Assembly (NCBI GenBank): GCA_946221045.1
Contig: CAMIIY010000139.1
Span: 1-6,026, forward strand
Direction of reading: 5' to 3'
DNA: 6,026 nt
Source of the DNA: an uncultured Oceanospirillaceae bacterium
Lineage (GTDB): Bacteria > Pseudomonadota > Gammaproteobacteria > Pseudomonadales > Balneatricaceae
The notes under the pieces were generated by a model, which saw only the letters and a program-made list of their open reading frames with translations, was not told the origin of the DNA and searched no databases. Every line of letters starts with the position of its first letter. Within the stretch, counting starts at the first letter, position 1. Position numbers and translations under genes: made by a program. Shown one piece after another: positions 1 to 6,026 of the stretch.

Positions 1-1273
1 CCAGCAGTCGGACGATGGCTGATAGCTGGGTATCGTTTCCGGTCTGAGTGATTCTCAGGGTCAGGGGGTTCTCAACATTCATGGTGCCGCCGACCACTGT
101 TTCGCCGGTTTGTTTGGCAACGGGCAGATATTCACCGGTCAGGGCTGACTCGTCTACCGAGCTGCGCCCGGCAATGATCTCGGCATCGGCCGGAATGGTA
201 TGTCCGGGTCTGACCAGAATTTCCATACCGACCTGCAAATCGCTGGCGGGAATCAGTTGTTCTTTGCCATCAATCAGCTGGATTGCACTATTGGGGATCA
301 GGTTAAGCAGGGCATTACCCGCACGGCCTGAGCGATGACGGGCTTTCATTTCAAGAAAGCGACCGGTCAGCAAAAACAGGGTGAACATGGTGACGGAGTC
401 AAAATACACTTCACCGCTGTTGGTAATGGTGGCCCAGACGCTGGCCAGATAGGCGCCTCCAATTGCAATGGAGACCGGTACATCCATGGTCAGGTGCCGG
501 GTTTTAAAATCCCGCAGGGCCGCCTGAAAAAATGATTGGGCCGAGTATAGGATCACTGGTGTGGCAAACACCAGGCTGATCCAGCGCATAAAGGATTCAT
601 ATTGTGCTTCCATGCCCTGCAGTGCACCGCCATAGAGGGCGATAGCCAGCATCATGGTTTGCATCATGCCGATACCAGCCACACCCAGCCGTCGGAGTGC
701 CTTTTTTTGTTCCAGAGCCAGCCGTTGCTCTTCCAGATCCGGCTGATAGGGGTGGGCCTGGTAACCGATGCGGTAGATTTCAGCAAATATATGGCTGAGC
801 TGTTGTTGCTCCGGGTGCCAGCTGATACGTGCACGGTGGTTTGTCAGGTTCACTCTGACATCAGCCACGCCGGCGAGTTTGTTCAGATGATGTTCCAGCA
901 GCCAGACACAGGCGGCACAGGTGATGCCCTCTATGACTAGGCTGGCTTCCGGCAAGTCGTTGACCGAGCTGACAAAGCTTTTTTGCATCTCTGGGTTATC
1001 GTACAGCGACAGCTCATCGACAAAGTCAGGGTTAAGGTCACGGGTTTTGATCTCGGGGGCACCGGCCGGTCCGGTCCGGTGTTTGTAATAATTCTCAAGG
1101 CCACTGGCAGCAATGGTTTCAGCGACAGCCTGACATCCCGGGCAGCACATAGAGCGCGGCTGCCCCTGAATCAGTGCACGGTAATCAGTACCGGGGGGGA
1201 TTGGCAAACCGCAATGGAAGCAATCTGCTGCAGCTTCCATGACAGTGGATGCCGCCAGTGATGAATCAGTCAT
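1..1273 (-). CDS. ccoI: Copper-transporting P1B-type ATPase CcoI, 3' end missing
   Basis: CcoI (FixI family) is an inner-membrane P1B ATPase that moves copper across the membrane for the CuB site of cbb3 oxidase. The reverse strand is open from an ATG at 1273-1271 to the window edge, giving 424 residues without a stop. Seen in order: a Cys-rich N-terminal metal-binding region (C18-x2-C21, then CCPGC at 43-47), a heavy-metal-associated domain with GITCAAC (C119, C122), four membrane segments near 195-217, 229-248, 264-283 and 289-307, and the start of the actuator domain with the TGE phosphatase motif at 379-381. The expected CPC transport motif, DKTGT phosphorylation site and nucleotide-binding domain lie beyond the left edge, so intactness cannot be judged. 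The start is 4 bp after the ccoH stop, which points to co-transcription and probably translational coupling. No strong Shine-Dalgarno is seen. The N-terminal Cys region, HMA domain and ccoH neighbour favour CcoI over a general CopA-type exporter. Confidence 0.95.
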   Translation of the reverse strand, partial: MTDSSLAASTVMEAAADCFHCGLPIPPGTDYRALIQGQPRSMCCPGCQAVAETIAASGLENYYKHRTGPAGAPEIKTRDLNPDFVDELSLYDNPEMQKSFVSSVNDLPEASLVIEGITCAACVWLLEHHLNKLAGVADVRVNLTNHRARISWHPEQQQLSHIFAEIYRIGYQAHPYQPDLEEQRLALEQKKALRRLGVAGIGMMQTMMLAIALYGGALQGMEAQYESFMRWISLVFATPVILYSAQSFFQAALRDFKTRHLTMDVPVSIAIGGAYLASVWATITNSGEVYFDSVTMFTLFLLTGRFLEMKARHRSGRAGNALLNLIPNSAIQLIDGKEQLIPASDLQVGMEILVRPGHTIPADAEIIAGRSSVDESALTGEYLPVAKQTGETVVGGTMNVENPLTLRITQTGNDTQLSAIVRLL

Positions 1274-1277
1274 ACAC

Positions 1278-1790
1278 TCAGTTTTCAGCGCTTAACTCAA
1301 TGGTGTTCTGATCGTAGGGGGGCTGAATTTCTGCACGCAGTCGCCATTCCTCATTGGCAGGCTCAAGCAGCAGATAACGCTTACCTTTCAGCTCAGCTTT
1401 CAGGCTGCCGGTATAGGCCATACTGCCGGGTACACGTTTCAGGGTGATGGACTGGTCATATTTTTGATGAGTGGGATGAATGATATTCAGACTAAGTGTG
1501 TCTGGTGGTGTGTTCTGATTGGTTTTGAAATTCAACATCAGATCGCCAGTCAGATTATCCAGCATCAGATTGGCATCAATACCCATTTTTTTTGCCGCTT
1601 CAATACGACTTGGATCTAAGACATGGTTACGTGCAACTTTATAAAAGTCATCTTTAACCAAGCCATCCATCGTAACGATGGATAGATACAAAAACGTGAA
1701 GCCATAAATAAAAACGGCAATAAGAGGCGCCAGAATAAACCAGAGCCAGGGTTGTTTGTACCAGGGTGCCTGAGGCGTTTGATCAGTCAT
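1278..1790 (-). CDS. ccoH: cbb3 oxidase assembly protein CcoH (FixH family)
   Basis: CcoH is a small single-pass inner-membrane protein needed for assembly or stability of cbb3 oxidase. Its biochemical activity is not well defined. With the ATG at 1790-1788 the protein has 170 residues: a short N-terminus, one membrane segment near 15-38, the family-typical [13 protein letters not shown] stretch at about 39-51, and a periplasmic domain predicted to be beta-rich up to the TGA at 1280-1278. A longer frame from a GTG at 1838 would add 16 residues, but that extension is encoded by a hairpin and T-run that look like a terminator, and it lacks a clear ribosome binding site, so I prefer the ATG. Its own Shine-Dalgarno is weak (only GG in an AT-rich leader). 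It sits between ccoG and ccoI, the usual ccoGHI order, with 4 bp before ccoI. Confidence 0.92.
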   Translation of the reverse strand: MTDQTPQAPWYKQPWLWFILAPLIAVFIYGFTFLYLSIVTMDGLVKDDFYKVARNHVLDPSRIEAAKKMGIDANLMLDNLTGDLMLNFKTNQNTPPDTLSLNIIHPTHQKYDQSITLKRVPGSMAYTGSLKAELKGKRYLLLEPANEEWRLRAEIQPPYDQNTIELSAEN

Positions 1791-1805
1791 ATTTTTACCA
1801 TATAT

Positions 1806-1845
1806 AAAAAAACTGCCGGGGTGCCGTACGGGCGACACCGGGCAG
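1806..1845 (-). terminator. Terminator-like hairpin between ccoG and ccoH
   Basis: Read on the minus strand, CTGCC (1845-1841) pairs with GGCAG (1817-1813). A small internal loop follows, then GGTG (1839-1836) pairs with CACC (1823-1820). Seven T residues (1812-1806) come directly after the stem. This is the layout of an intrinsic terminator, 38 bases past the ccoG stop codon. Because ccoH begins only 15 bases after the T-run, it more likely acts as a partial terminator or attenuator, or as an RNA-stabilising hairpin, than as a full stop. The imperfect stem makes the strength uncertain. Confidence 0.6.
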
Positions 1846-1883
1846 CTATTCTAACCGATTTAACTTGGTGACATGCAATGCTC

Positions 1884-3308
1884 TTATCGGGCAGGTGCAG
1901 GACCAATAAAGCGGCTTTCTTCTGTGATGCTGATATCAGGATCGTTCACCGCGGTGACGGTAAACAGAATCTTGGTGTTGGCGGTCTCAAGATACCGGCG
2001 ATCAAGATCAAGGCGCAATGGCAGATCCAGTAATTCACCCGCGGAGATTGAGACCTCGGAAGGTCCAATCAGTTCCAGCCCGTCCAGACCGGAGATGGAG
2101 ATGCTATAGCGGTGATCAACCTGCTCCTTGTTGGCGAGCTTCAGCGTGTACACGTTTTCAATTTTACCACCGGGGGTTTCAACAAAGAGCTGACCCCGGT
2201 CACGTAAAATGTCTACTTCCAGTGGTACCCGGTTAAAAAGGGTGTAGCCAAAGGCAATAAACATGGCGCAGAGCACAGCAAAGTAGCCAATCAGGCGCGG
2301 CCGGAAAATATGGGTGGTTTTACCGTCTAACTGATGTTCAGTGGTGTAGCGGACCAGACCGCGGGGATAGCCCATGCGGTCCATGATGTCATCACAGGCA
2401 TCAATACAGGCACCACAGGCGACACACTCATATTGCAGGCCGTCCCGAATGTCGATGCCGACCGGACAGACGTGTACACAGTTACCACAGTCGATACAGT
2501 CACCGAGTCCCTGAGCTTTATAGTCAGCTTCTTTTTTACGTTTACCCCGGGTTTCGCCACGCTTTTCATCGTAAGAGATGATCAGGGTGTCCTGATCAAA
2601 CATGACGGACTGAAAACGTGCATAAGGGCACATGTAGATACAGACTTGCTCCCGCAGCCAGCCGGCATTTCCGTAAGTCGCAACGGTAAAGAAACCGAGC
2701 CACCAGGTTTCCCATGGGCCCAGATTCCAGGTCAGAATATCCGGAATCAATTCACGGACCGGGGAGAAATAACCAACAAAGGCAATTGCGGTTGCAATTG
2801 AGAATGCCATCCACAGAAAATGTTTCAGGCTTTTCCGCAAAAATTTTTCAGCGCTCCAGGGTTGTTTGTCCACGCGCATACGCTGGTTGCGATCACCTTC
2901 TGCAAATTTTTCAATCCAGATATAGATCCAGGTCCAGACAAACTGAGGGCAGGCATACCCACACCAGAGACGACCTGCAAATACCGTGAAGAAGAGGAGG
3001 GCAAAGGCCAGAATGATCAGCAGCCAGGACAATAACATGAAGTCCTGAGGCCAGAAGGTCATACCAAAAACGTGGAACTGACGATTGGGCAGGTCAAACA
3101 GCACGGCCTGACGGCCATCCCAACTCAGCCAGGAAAACCCAAAAAACATCAGCAACATGATGAAGCTTGAGAGCTGACGAAATTTTTTGAAGAAACCCGT
3201 ATAGCTTTTGACATAGATATGCTCTCGTTTGGCATACAGGTCAAAGTTTTCAGACGCGTTTTTTTTGGGTGGTTTTGGCGTGATGTTTTGCACCGGAATC
3301 TGGTTCAT
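1884..3308 (-). CDS. ccoG: Cytochrome c oxidase accessory protein CcoG (FixG/RdxA), iron-sulfur Cu(II) reductase type
   Basis: CcoG is an inner-membrane iron-sulfur protein of cbb3 biogenesis. Characterised homologues reduce Cu(II) to Cu(I), the form used for CuB insertion. The 474-residue protein is of normal length. Membrane segments are visible near 46-63, 90-111, 164-181, 200-214 and 338-357. Paired cysteines lie in CGYACP (C116, C120) and CIYMCP (C223, C227). Two [4Fe-4S] ferredoxin motifs follow: C271-x2-C274-x2-C277-x3-C281-P and C295-x2-C298-x2-C301-x3-C305. The second lacks the usual Pro after its last Cys (DACDD). Residues about 365-470 form the C-terminal, Ig-like periplasmic domain of the family. 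The ATG at 3308-3306 is the first possible start, since an in-frame TGA lies three codons upstream (3317-3315). The Shine-Dalgarno is weak. A terminator separates it from ccoP, so it may have its own promoter. Confidence 0.97.
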   Translation of the reverse strand: MNQIPVQNITPKPPKKNASENFDLYAKREHIYVKSYTGFFKKFRQLSSFIMLLMFFGFSWLSWDGRQAVLFDLPNRQFHVFGMTFWPQDFMLLSWLLIILAFALLFFTVFAGRLWCGYACPQFVWTWIYIWIEKFAEGDRNQRMRVDKQPWSAEKFLRKSLKHFLWMAFSIATAIAFVGYFSPVRELIPDILTWNLGPWETWWLGFFTVATYGNAGWLREQVCIYMCPYARFQSVMFDQDTLIISYDEKRGETRGKRKKEADYKAQGLGDCIDCGNCVHVCPVGIDIRDGLQYECVACGACIDACDDIMDRMGYPRGLVRYTTEHQLDGKTTHIFRPRLIGYFAVLCAMFIAFGYTLFNRVPLEVDILRDRGQLFVETPGGKIENVYTLKLANKEQVDHRYSISISGLDGLELIGPSEVSISAGELLDLPLRLDLDRRYLETANTKILFTVTAVNDPDISITEESRFIGPAPAR

Positions 3309-3345
3309 AAGCGCTCATCTGTGGCAAAAAGAAAAAACGGCCACC

Positions 3346-3365
3346 AATAAACCCGTGGGTTTATT
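3346..3365. repeat. Perfect 20-bp palindrome in the ccoG leader
   Basis: The minus strand reads AATAAACCC, two bases, GGGTTTATT: 9-bp arms with no mismatch. It lies 38-57 bp upstream of the ccoG ATG and downstream of the candidate -10 element, so it would fall in the 5' untranslated RNA. About 8 bases after it comes a T-rich tract (TTTTTTCTTTTT, 3337-3326), itself flanked by the short inverted repeat GTGGC/GCCAC (3344-3340 and 3325-3321). It could be a repressor operator, an RNA hairpin or a weak attenuator. The gap to the T-tract is too long for a classic terminator. The palindrome is plain to see; its function is a guess. Confidence 0.5.
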
Positions 3366-3378
3366 AGGGATATTGCAT

Positions 3379-3384
3379 ATTATA
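3379..3384 (-). promoter_or_regulatory. Candidate -10 element for ccoG
   Basis: A perfect TATAAT on the minus strand lies 70 bp upstream of the ccoG start codon, in the only sizeable gap of the locus. No good -35 hexamer is found: at 17-bp spacing the sequence is CGCCTT, inside the terminator stem. A promoter lacking a -35 would need an activator. The candidate site is the FNR/Anr-like dyad centred 35 bp upstream of this hexamer. AT-rich sequence makes chance matches common, so this is tentative. Confidence 0.35.
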
Positions 3385-3397
3385 CTAGCCCGGAAAT

Positions 3398-3432
3398 AAA
3401 AAAGGCGATATGACCTAGATCATATCGCCTTT
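3398..3432 (-). terminator. Intrinsic terminator downstream of ccoP
   Basis: Read on the minus strand, a perfect 13-bp stem (AAAGGCGATATGA at 3432-3420 pairing with TCATATCGCCTTT at 3413-3401) closes a 6-base loop. It runs into six T residues (3403-3398), then ATTT. It starts 17 bases after the ccoP stop codon. Stem length, GC-rich base and T-run are those of a strong rho-independent terminator, ending the ccoNOQP transcript. On the plus strand the stem is followed only by CTTC, so it should act mainly on minus-strand transcription. Confidence 0.9.
3410..3423. promoter_or_regulatory. FNR/Anr-like dyad inside the ccoP terminator
   Basis: The minus strand reads ATGAT-CTAG-GTCAT, against the FNR/Anr consensus TTGAT-N4-ATCAA: 7 of 10 defined positions match, including the TGA-N6-TCA core. 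The centre (3416.5) lies 35 bp upstream of the candidate TATAAT, close to the 32 bp of a class II FNR site centred at -41.5. cbb3 genes are commonly under FNR/Anr/FixK control. However, the site sits at the loop and upper stem of a perfect inverted repeat, where symmetric half-sites arise for free, so confidence is low. Confidence 0.25.
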
Positions 3433-3449
3433 CTTCAGCCACTGTCCGC

Positions 3450-4343
3450 TTATTTGTTGGACAGGCTGTAGACGTAAGCAGTGATCAGGTGGATCTTCTC
3501 ATTGCTCAGCAGGTCTTTGTGCGCTGGCATCATACCTGCGCGGCCGTTACGGATAGAGTGGGCCACTTTTTCAAAGGTGCCGCCGTACAGCCAGATGTCA
3601 TCAGTCAGGTTAGGTGCGCCCAGCATCTGAACACCCTTGGCATCGGTGCCGTGACAGGCTGTACACAATGCCTGGAACTGCCCCTGACCGCGAGCGGAAG
3701 CATCTTTGTCTACTTCCTTTCCGCTCAGGCTCAGCACATAGCTGGTCACATCACGCACACCTTCTTCACCCAGTACCGCACCCCAAGGTGGCATACCGCC
3801 ACTGCGACCGTTCACGATTGTGGTTTTAATAGCAGCAGGTGAGCCACCGTACAACCAGTCATTGTCGGTCAGGTTAGGGAAGCCATGGGCACCGGTAGCG
3901 GCAGAACCATGACATACTGCACAGTTGTTACCGAACATGCGCTGACCCATTTTCAGGCCTTTTTCGTTTTCAGGCAGCTGCAGATCTTCTACAGAAATGG
4001 CTGCGTACTTAGCGAAGACAGGCTTGTACACCTCTTCAGCATGCGCCATCTCTTCTTCCCACTGGTTGTGAGAAGTCCAGCCCAGCAGACCCTGGAAACT
4101 ACCCAGACCTGGATAGAGAACAAGATAAACCAGACCAAAGATCACGGTACCCAGGAACATTTTAAACCACCACTGTGGCAGTGGATTGTCATATTCCTCG
4201 ATGCCATCAAAGGCATGGCCAACTTTTTCTTCAGTAGTGTCGTTAAATTTCTGACTCTTACGAGTCGCAAACAGTAACCAGGTACAACCCAGGATAACTG
4301 CCAGGGTAATGACGGATACCCACGCGCTCCAGAAAGCACTCAT
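3450..4343 (-). CDS. ccoP: cbb3 oxidase subunit III, di-heme cytochrome c CcoP
   Basis: CcoP is the membrane-anchored di-heme cytochrome c that passes electrons from soluble or membrane cytochromes towards CcoO and the catalytic subunit. The 297-residue protein is of usual length. It has two N-terminal membrane segments (about 5-25 and 61-79), the form common in gammaproteobacteria, followed by two periplasmic cytochrome c domains. Heme-binding CxxCH motifs are C141-AV-C144-H145 and C227-TA-C230-H231. Likely axial methionines are M184 (GGMPPW) and M271 or M272 (GMMPAH). The two domains keep a matching PNLTD-x2-WLYGG stretch at 156-167 and 244-255, a trace of the domain duplication. The ATG at 4343-4341 overlaps the ccoQ TGA (ATGA) and has a GGGAG ribosome binding site at 4357-4353, spaced 9 bases. 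A strong terminator follows the TAA stop. Confidence 0.98.
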   Translation of the reverse strand: MSAFWSAWVSVITLAVILGCTWLLFATRKSQKFNDTTEEKVGHAFDGIEEYDNPLPQWWFKMFLGTVIFGLVYLVLYPGLGSFQGLLGWTSHNQWEEEMAHAEEVYKPVFAKYAAISVEDLQLPENEKGLKMGQRMFGNNCAVCHGSAATGAHGFPNLTDNDWLYGGSPAAIKTTIVNGRSGGMPPWGAVLGEEGVRDVTSYVLSLSGKEVDKDASARGQGQFQALCTACHGTDAKGVQMLGAPNLTDDIWLYGGTFEKVAHSIRNGRAGMMPAHKDLLSNEKIHLITAYVYSLSNK

Positions 4344-4522
4344 TTTTCAATTCTCCCGTTACTGGCCTTTCTGTCCAGTTCATCTTCAGGTTCATCCAGC
4401 GGCATATTCGCTGCGTCGTCATACTTCGCTTTGTTTTTTGGGTGTAGCACCCAGGCAAACAGAGCGAAAAAGACCACCATCATGATGACTGGCATGTAAG
4501 GACCGTAAACTTCGTAATTCAC
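4340..4522 (-). CDS. ccoQ: cbb3 oxidase small subunit CcoQ (subunit IV)
   Basis: CcoQ is a short single-pass membrane subunit that in some species stabilises the association of CcoP with the CcoNO core. The 60-residue protein has a membrane segment near 10-27 and the family-like HPKNKAKYDDAANMPLDEPE stretch (27-46), followed by an acidic and then basic tail. The start is a GTG at 4522-4520. An in-frame TAA lies two codons upstream (4528-4526), so no longer version is possible. The next Met, residue 10, would begin right at the membrane segment and has no better ribosome binding site. The Shine-Dalgarno ahead of the GTG is weak, so translation probably relies on coupling to ccoO, which ends 7 bp upstream. 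Its stop codon overlaps the ccoP start. Confidence 0.93.
   Translation of the reverse strand: MNYEVYGPYMPVIMMVVFFALFAWVLHPKNKAKYDDAANMPLDEPEDELDRKASNGRIEK
4353..4357 (-). promoter_or_regulatory. Ribosome binding site of ccoP
   Basis: GGGAG on the minus strand, 9 bases ahead of the ccoP ATG and inside the 3' end of ccoQ. It supports the ccoP start that overlaps the ccoQ stop, and it is clearly better than the site ahead of ccoQ. Confidence 0.7.
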
Positions 4523-4529
4523 GCGTTAA

Positions 4530-5150
4530 TTACCGCTTGTTGTTGTACACAGAATGAGTTTTACCCAGTGCCTGCAGGTAAGCGACCAGAGCATCAATTT
4601 CATACTTGCCCTGAACTGCATCCTGAGCACCGGCAATCTGCTCATCAGTAAACGGTACGCCCATGGCGCGCTGTACTTCCAGTTTCTTCGCGGTGTCTTT
4701 ACCGGTCAGTTTGTTCTCAAACAACCATGGGTAAGACGGCATCTTGGATTCCGGAACAACGTCACGTGGGTTGTACAGGTGAGCACGGTGCCAGTCATCA
4801 GAGTAACGACCGCCTACACGTGCCAGATCAGGACCGGTACGTTTTGAACCCCACAGGAATGGATGTTCCCAAACGAATTCGTTCGCAGTAGAGAAGTGGC
4901 CGTAACGCTCGGTTTCGGCACGGAACGGACGAATCATCTGAGAGTGACAGTTGTTACAGCCTTCACGGATGTAGATATCACGACCTTCAAACTCAAGCGG
5001 AGTATAGGTACGCAGACCTTCAATTGGCTTGGTTGTGGAGGTCTGGAAGAACAGAGGTACGATCTCTGCCAGACCACCGCCACTGATCACGATGATGATC
5101 AGCAGGATCATGAGGCCGATATTCTTTTCTATCGTGTCATGTTTGATCAT
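4530..5150 (-). CDS. ccoO: cbb3 oxidase subunit II, mono-heme cytochrome c CcoO
   Basis: CcoO is the mono-heme cytochrome c subunit that hands electrons from CcoP to the catalytic subunit CcoN. The 206-residue protein has one N-terminal membrane anchor (about 11-34) and a periplasmic cytochrome domain. The heme motif is C65-NN-C68-H69, followed by the conserved [15 protein letters not shown] stretch. The likely axial methionine is M137 in SKMPSYPW. Other family hallmarks are [22 protein letters not shown] (97-118, with G101 to D108 as its core) and the C-terminal [11 protein letters not shown] helix (186-196). The length is typical. The ATG at 5150-5148 has a strong GAGGAG ribosome binding site. 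It lies 21 bp after ccoN and 7 bp before ccoQ, consistent with one operon. Confidence 0.98.
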   Translation of the reverse strand: MIKHDTIEKNIGLMILLIIIVISGGGLAEIVPLFFQTSTTKPIEGLRTYTPLEFEGRDIYIREGCNNCHSQMIRPFRAETERYGHFSTANEFVWEHPFLWGSKRTGPDLARVGGRYSDDWHRAHLYNPRDVVPESKMPSYPWLFENKLTGKDTAKKLEVQRAMGVPFTDEQIAGAQDAVQGKYEIDALVAYLQALGKTHSVYNNKR

Positions 5151-5159
5151 GTTGCTTAA

Positions 5160-5165
5160 CTCCTC
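5160..5165 (-). promoter_or_regulatory. Ribosome binding site of ccoO
   Basis: GAGGAG on the minus strand in the ccoN-ccoO gap, 9 bases ahead of the ATG. It is the strongest Shine-Dalgarno in the window and fixes the ccoO start. Confidence 0.8.
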
Positions 5166-5171
5166 TCGACC

Positions 5172-6026
5172 TTAAGCTGTCTGTGGCGCAGCTTCAGCAG
5201 CAGGTGCAGTGCTGCCTTTGCGTACGGTCTGCCAGGTGTTATACGCCATCAGCAGCATACCTGTCAGGAAGAACATGCCGCCCAGCCAGCGTACAAAGTA
5301 ACCTGGGTGAGAAGCTTCCAGCGCTTCAACAAAGCTGTAGGTCAGGGTGCCGTCTTCGTTTACTGCACGCCACATCAGACCCTGCAGAATACCGTTTACC
5401 CACATCGCGCAGATGTAGAGAACAGTACCGACAGTTGCCAGCCAGAAGTGCGTGTTGATCAGACCAACAGAGTACATCTGAGCCTTGCCGAACAGACGCG
5501 GAATCATGTGATAAACCGCACCGATGGAGATCATCGCTACCCAGCCCAATGCGCCAGCGTGTACGTGACCGATGGTCCAGTCAGTGAAGTGAGACAGTGC
5601 GTTTACTGTCTTGATCGACATCATCGGGCCTTCGAAGGTAGACATACCGTAGAAAGACAGAGATACCACCAGGAAGCGCAGAACAGGGTCAGTACGCAGT
5701 TTGTGCCATGCACCGGACAGGGTCATCATACCGTTGATCATACCGCCCCAGGATGGTGCCAGCAGGATCAGGGACATGACCATCGCTACAGACTGAGTCC
5801 AGTCAGGCAGCGCGGTGTAGTGCAGGTGGTGGCCACCGGCCCAGATGTAAGTCGCAATCAGTGCCCAGAAGTGCACGATGGACAGACGGTAAGAGTAAAT
5901 TGGACGCTCAGCCTGTTTTGGTACGAAGTAGTACATCATGCCCAGGAAGCCGGCGGTCAGAAAGAAACCTACCGCGTTATGGCCGTACCACCACTGAACC
6001 ATGGCGTCTACAGTACCTGGATAGAC
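5172..6026 (-). CDS. ccoN: cbb3 oxidase catalytic subunit I CcoN, 5' end missing
   Basis: CcoN is the inner-membrane subunit that reduces O2 to water at the heme b3-CuB centre. The frame is open to the right edge, and 284 C-terminal residues are visible; the family has about 475, so roughly 190 are outside. The Met at 6002 is internal: the frame continues upstream as VYPGTVDA, a conserved part of the family. Numbered from the edge, the key residues are intact: H16 in WWYGHN and H66-H67 in GGHHLH (CuB ligands), Y60 in ATYIW (the tyrosine cross-linked to a CuB histidine in C-family oxidases), E132 in TFEGPM (family-conserved, proton path), and H154 and H156 in GHVH (axial ligands of heme b3 and heme b). 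Several hydrophobic helices are visible. The tail is Ala-rich and ends at the TAA 5174-5172. The first low-spin heme ligand and the promoter lie outside. Confidence 0.98.
   Translation of the reverse strand, partial: VYPGTVDAMVQWWYGHNAVGFFLTAGFLGMMYYFVPKQAERPIYSYRLSIVHFWALIATYIWAGGHHLHYTALPDWTQSVAMVMSLILLAPSWGGMINGMMTLSGAWHKLRTDPVLRFLVVSLSFYGMSTFEGPMMSIKTVNALSHFTDWTIGHVHAGALGWVAMISIGAVYHMIPRLFGKAQMYSVGLINTHFWLATVGTVLYICAMWVNGILQGLMWRAVNEDGTLTYSFVEALEASHPGYFVRWLGGMFFLTGMLLMAYNTWQTVRKGSTAPAAEAAPQTA

Noticed and set aside
48..1261. Several plus-strand open frames of 66-112 codons opposite ccoI
   Set aside because: They lie wholly inside the continuous 424-codon ccoI frame on the other strand, and their translations show no recognisable domain.
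1848..1872. Possible promoter for ccoH: TAGAAT at 1853-1848 with TTGCAT upstream on the minus strand
   Set aside because: The spacing is about 19 bp and both hexamers are imperfect. A transcript starting there would also run straight into the terminator-like hairpin.
2327..2569. Minus-strand 80-codon frame inside ccoG
   Set aside because: It is a frame-shifted reading of the ferredoxin region of ccoG, whose own frame is intact with all cluster cysteines.
1745..2873. Shared 14-mer CCAGGGTTGTTTGT in ccoH (about 1746-1760) and ccoG (about 2857-2871)
   Set aside because: Both copies encode KQPW in the same frame by the same codons. Two isolated copies within coding sequence look like coincidence, not a repeat family.
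3489..5159. Plus-strand frames of 71-130 codons opposite ccoP and ccoO
   Set aside because: Antisense shadows of well-supported cytochrome genes; no recognisable protein features.
1..6026. Search for tRNA, rRNA, CRISPR array, insertion sequence or phage-like parts
   Set aside because: Coding sequence fills nearly all of the window, the longest gap is 141 bp, and no such structure is visible.

Overview
The window is a contiguous piece of a proteobacterial cbb3-type (C-family heme-copper) cytochrome c oxidase locus. Every gene is on the minus strand, so transcription runs from right to left. In order of transcription: ccoN (catalytic subunit, 5' part cut off by the right edge), ccoO (mono-heme c subunit), ccoQ (small membrane subunit), ccoP (di-heme c subunit), ccoG (iron-sulfur membrane protein, Cu(II) reductase type), ccoH (assembly factor) and ccoI (copper P-type ATPase, 3' part cut off by the left edge). 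The plus strand has only shadow reading frames.

The proteins resemble those of gammaproteobacteria: CcoP has two N-terminal membrane segments, the gene order is ccoNOQP-ccoGHI, and the base composition is near balanced. A marine gammaproteobacterium of the Oceanospirillales/Alteromonadales kind is a plausible guess, but the sequence alone does not settle the genus.

Region by region (coordinates falling, as transcribed): 6026-5172 ccoN; 5150-4530 ccoO with a strong ribosome binding site; 4522-4340 ccoQ with a GTG start; 4343-3450 ccoP, overlapping ccoQ by an ATGA; 3449-3309 a 141-bp intergenic region with a strong intrinsic terminator, a candidate ccoG promoter and a 20-bp palindrome; 3308-1884 ccoG; 1883-1791 a gap with a second hairpin plus T-run; 1790-1278 ccoH; 1273-1 ccoI. 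No stretch over 300 bases lacks a gene.

Together, ccoN, ccoO, ccoQ and ccoP encode the oxidase that reduces O2 with electrons from the cytochrome c pool at low oxygen. ccoG, ccoH and ccoI supply and insert the copper needed for the CuB site and help assemble the complex. The two terminator-like hairpins suggest a stepwise drop in expression: structural genes high, then ccoG, then ccoHI. I found no undescribed system here. The most interesting signals are in the two intergenic regions, mainly an FNR/Anr-like dyad inside the ccoP terminator, just upstream of a perfect TATAAT.
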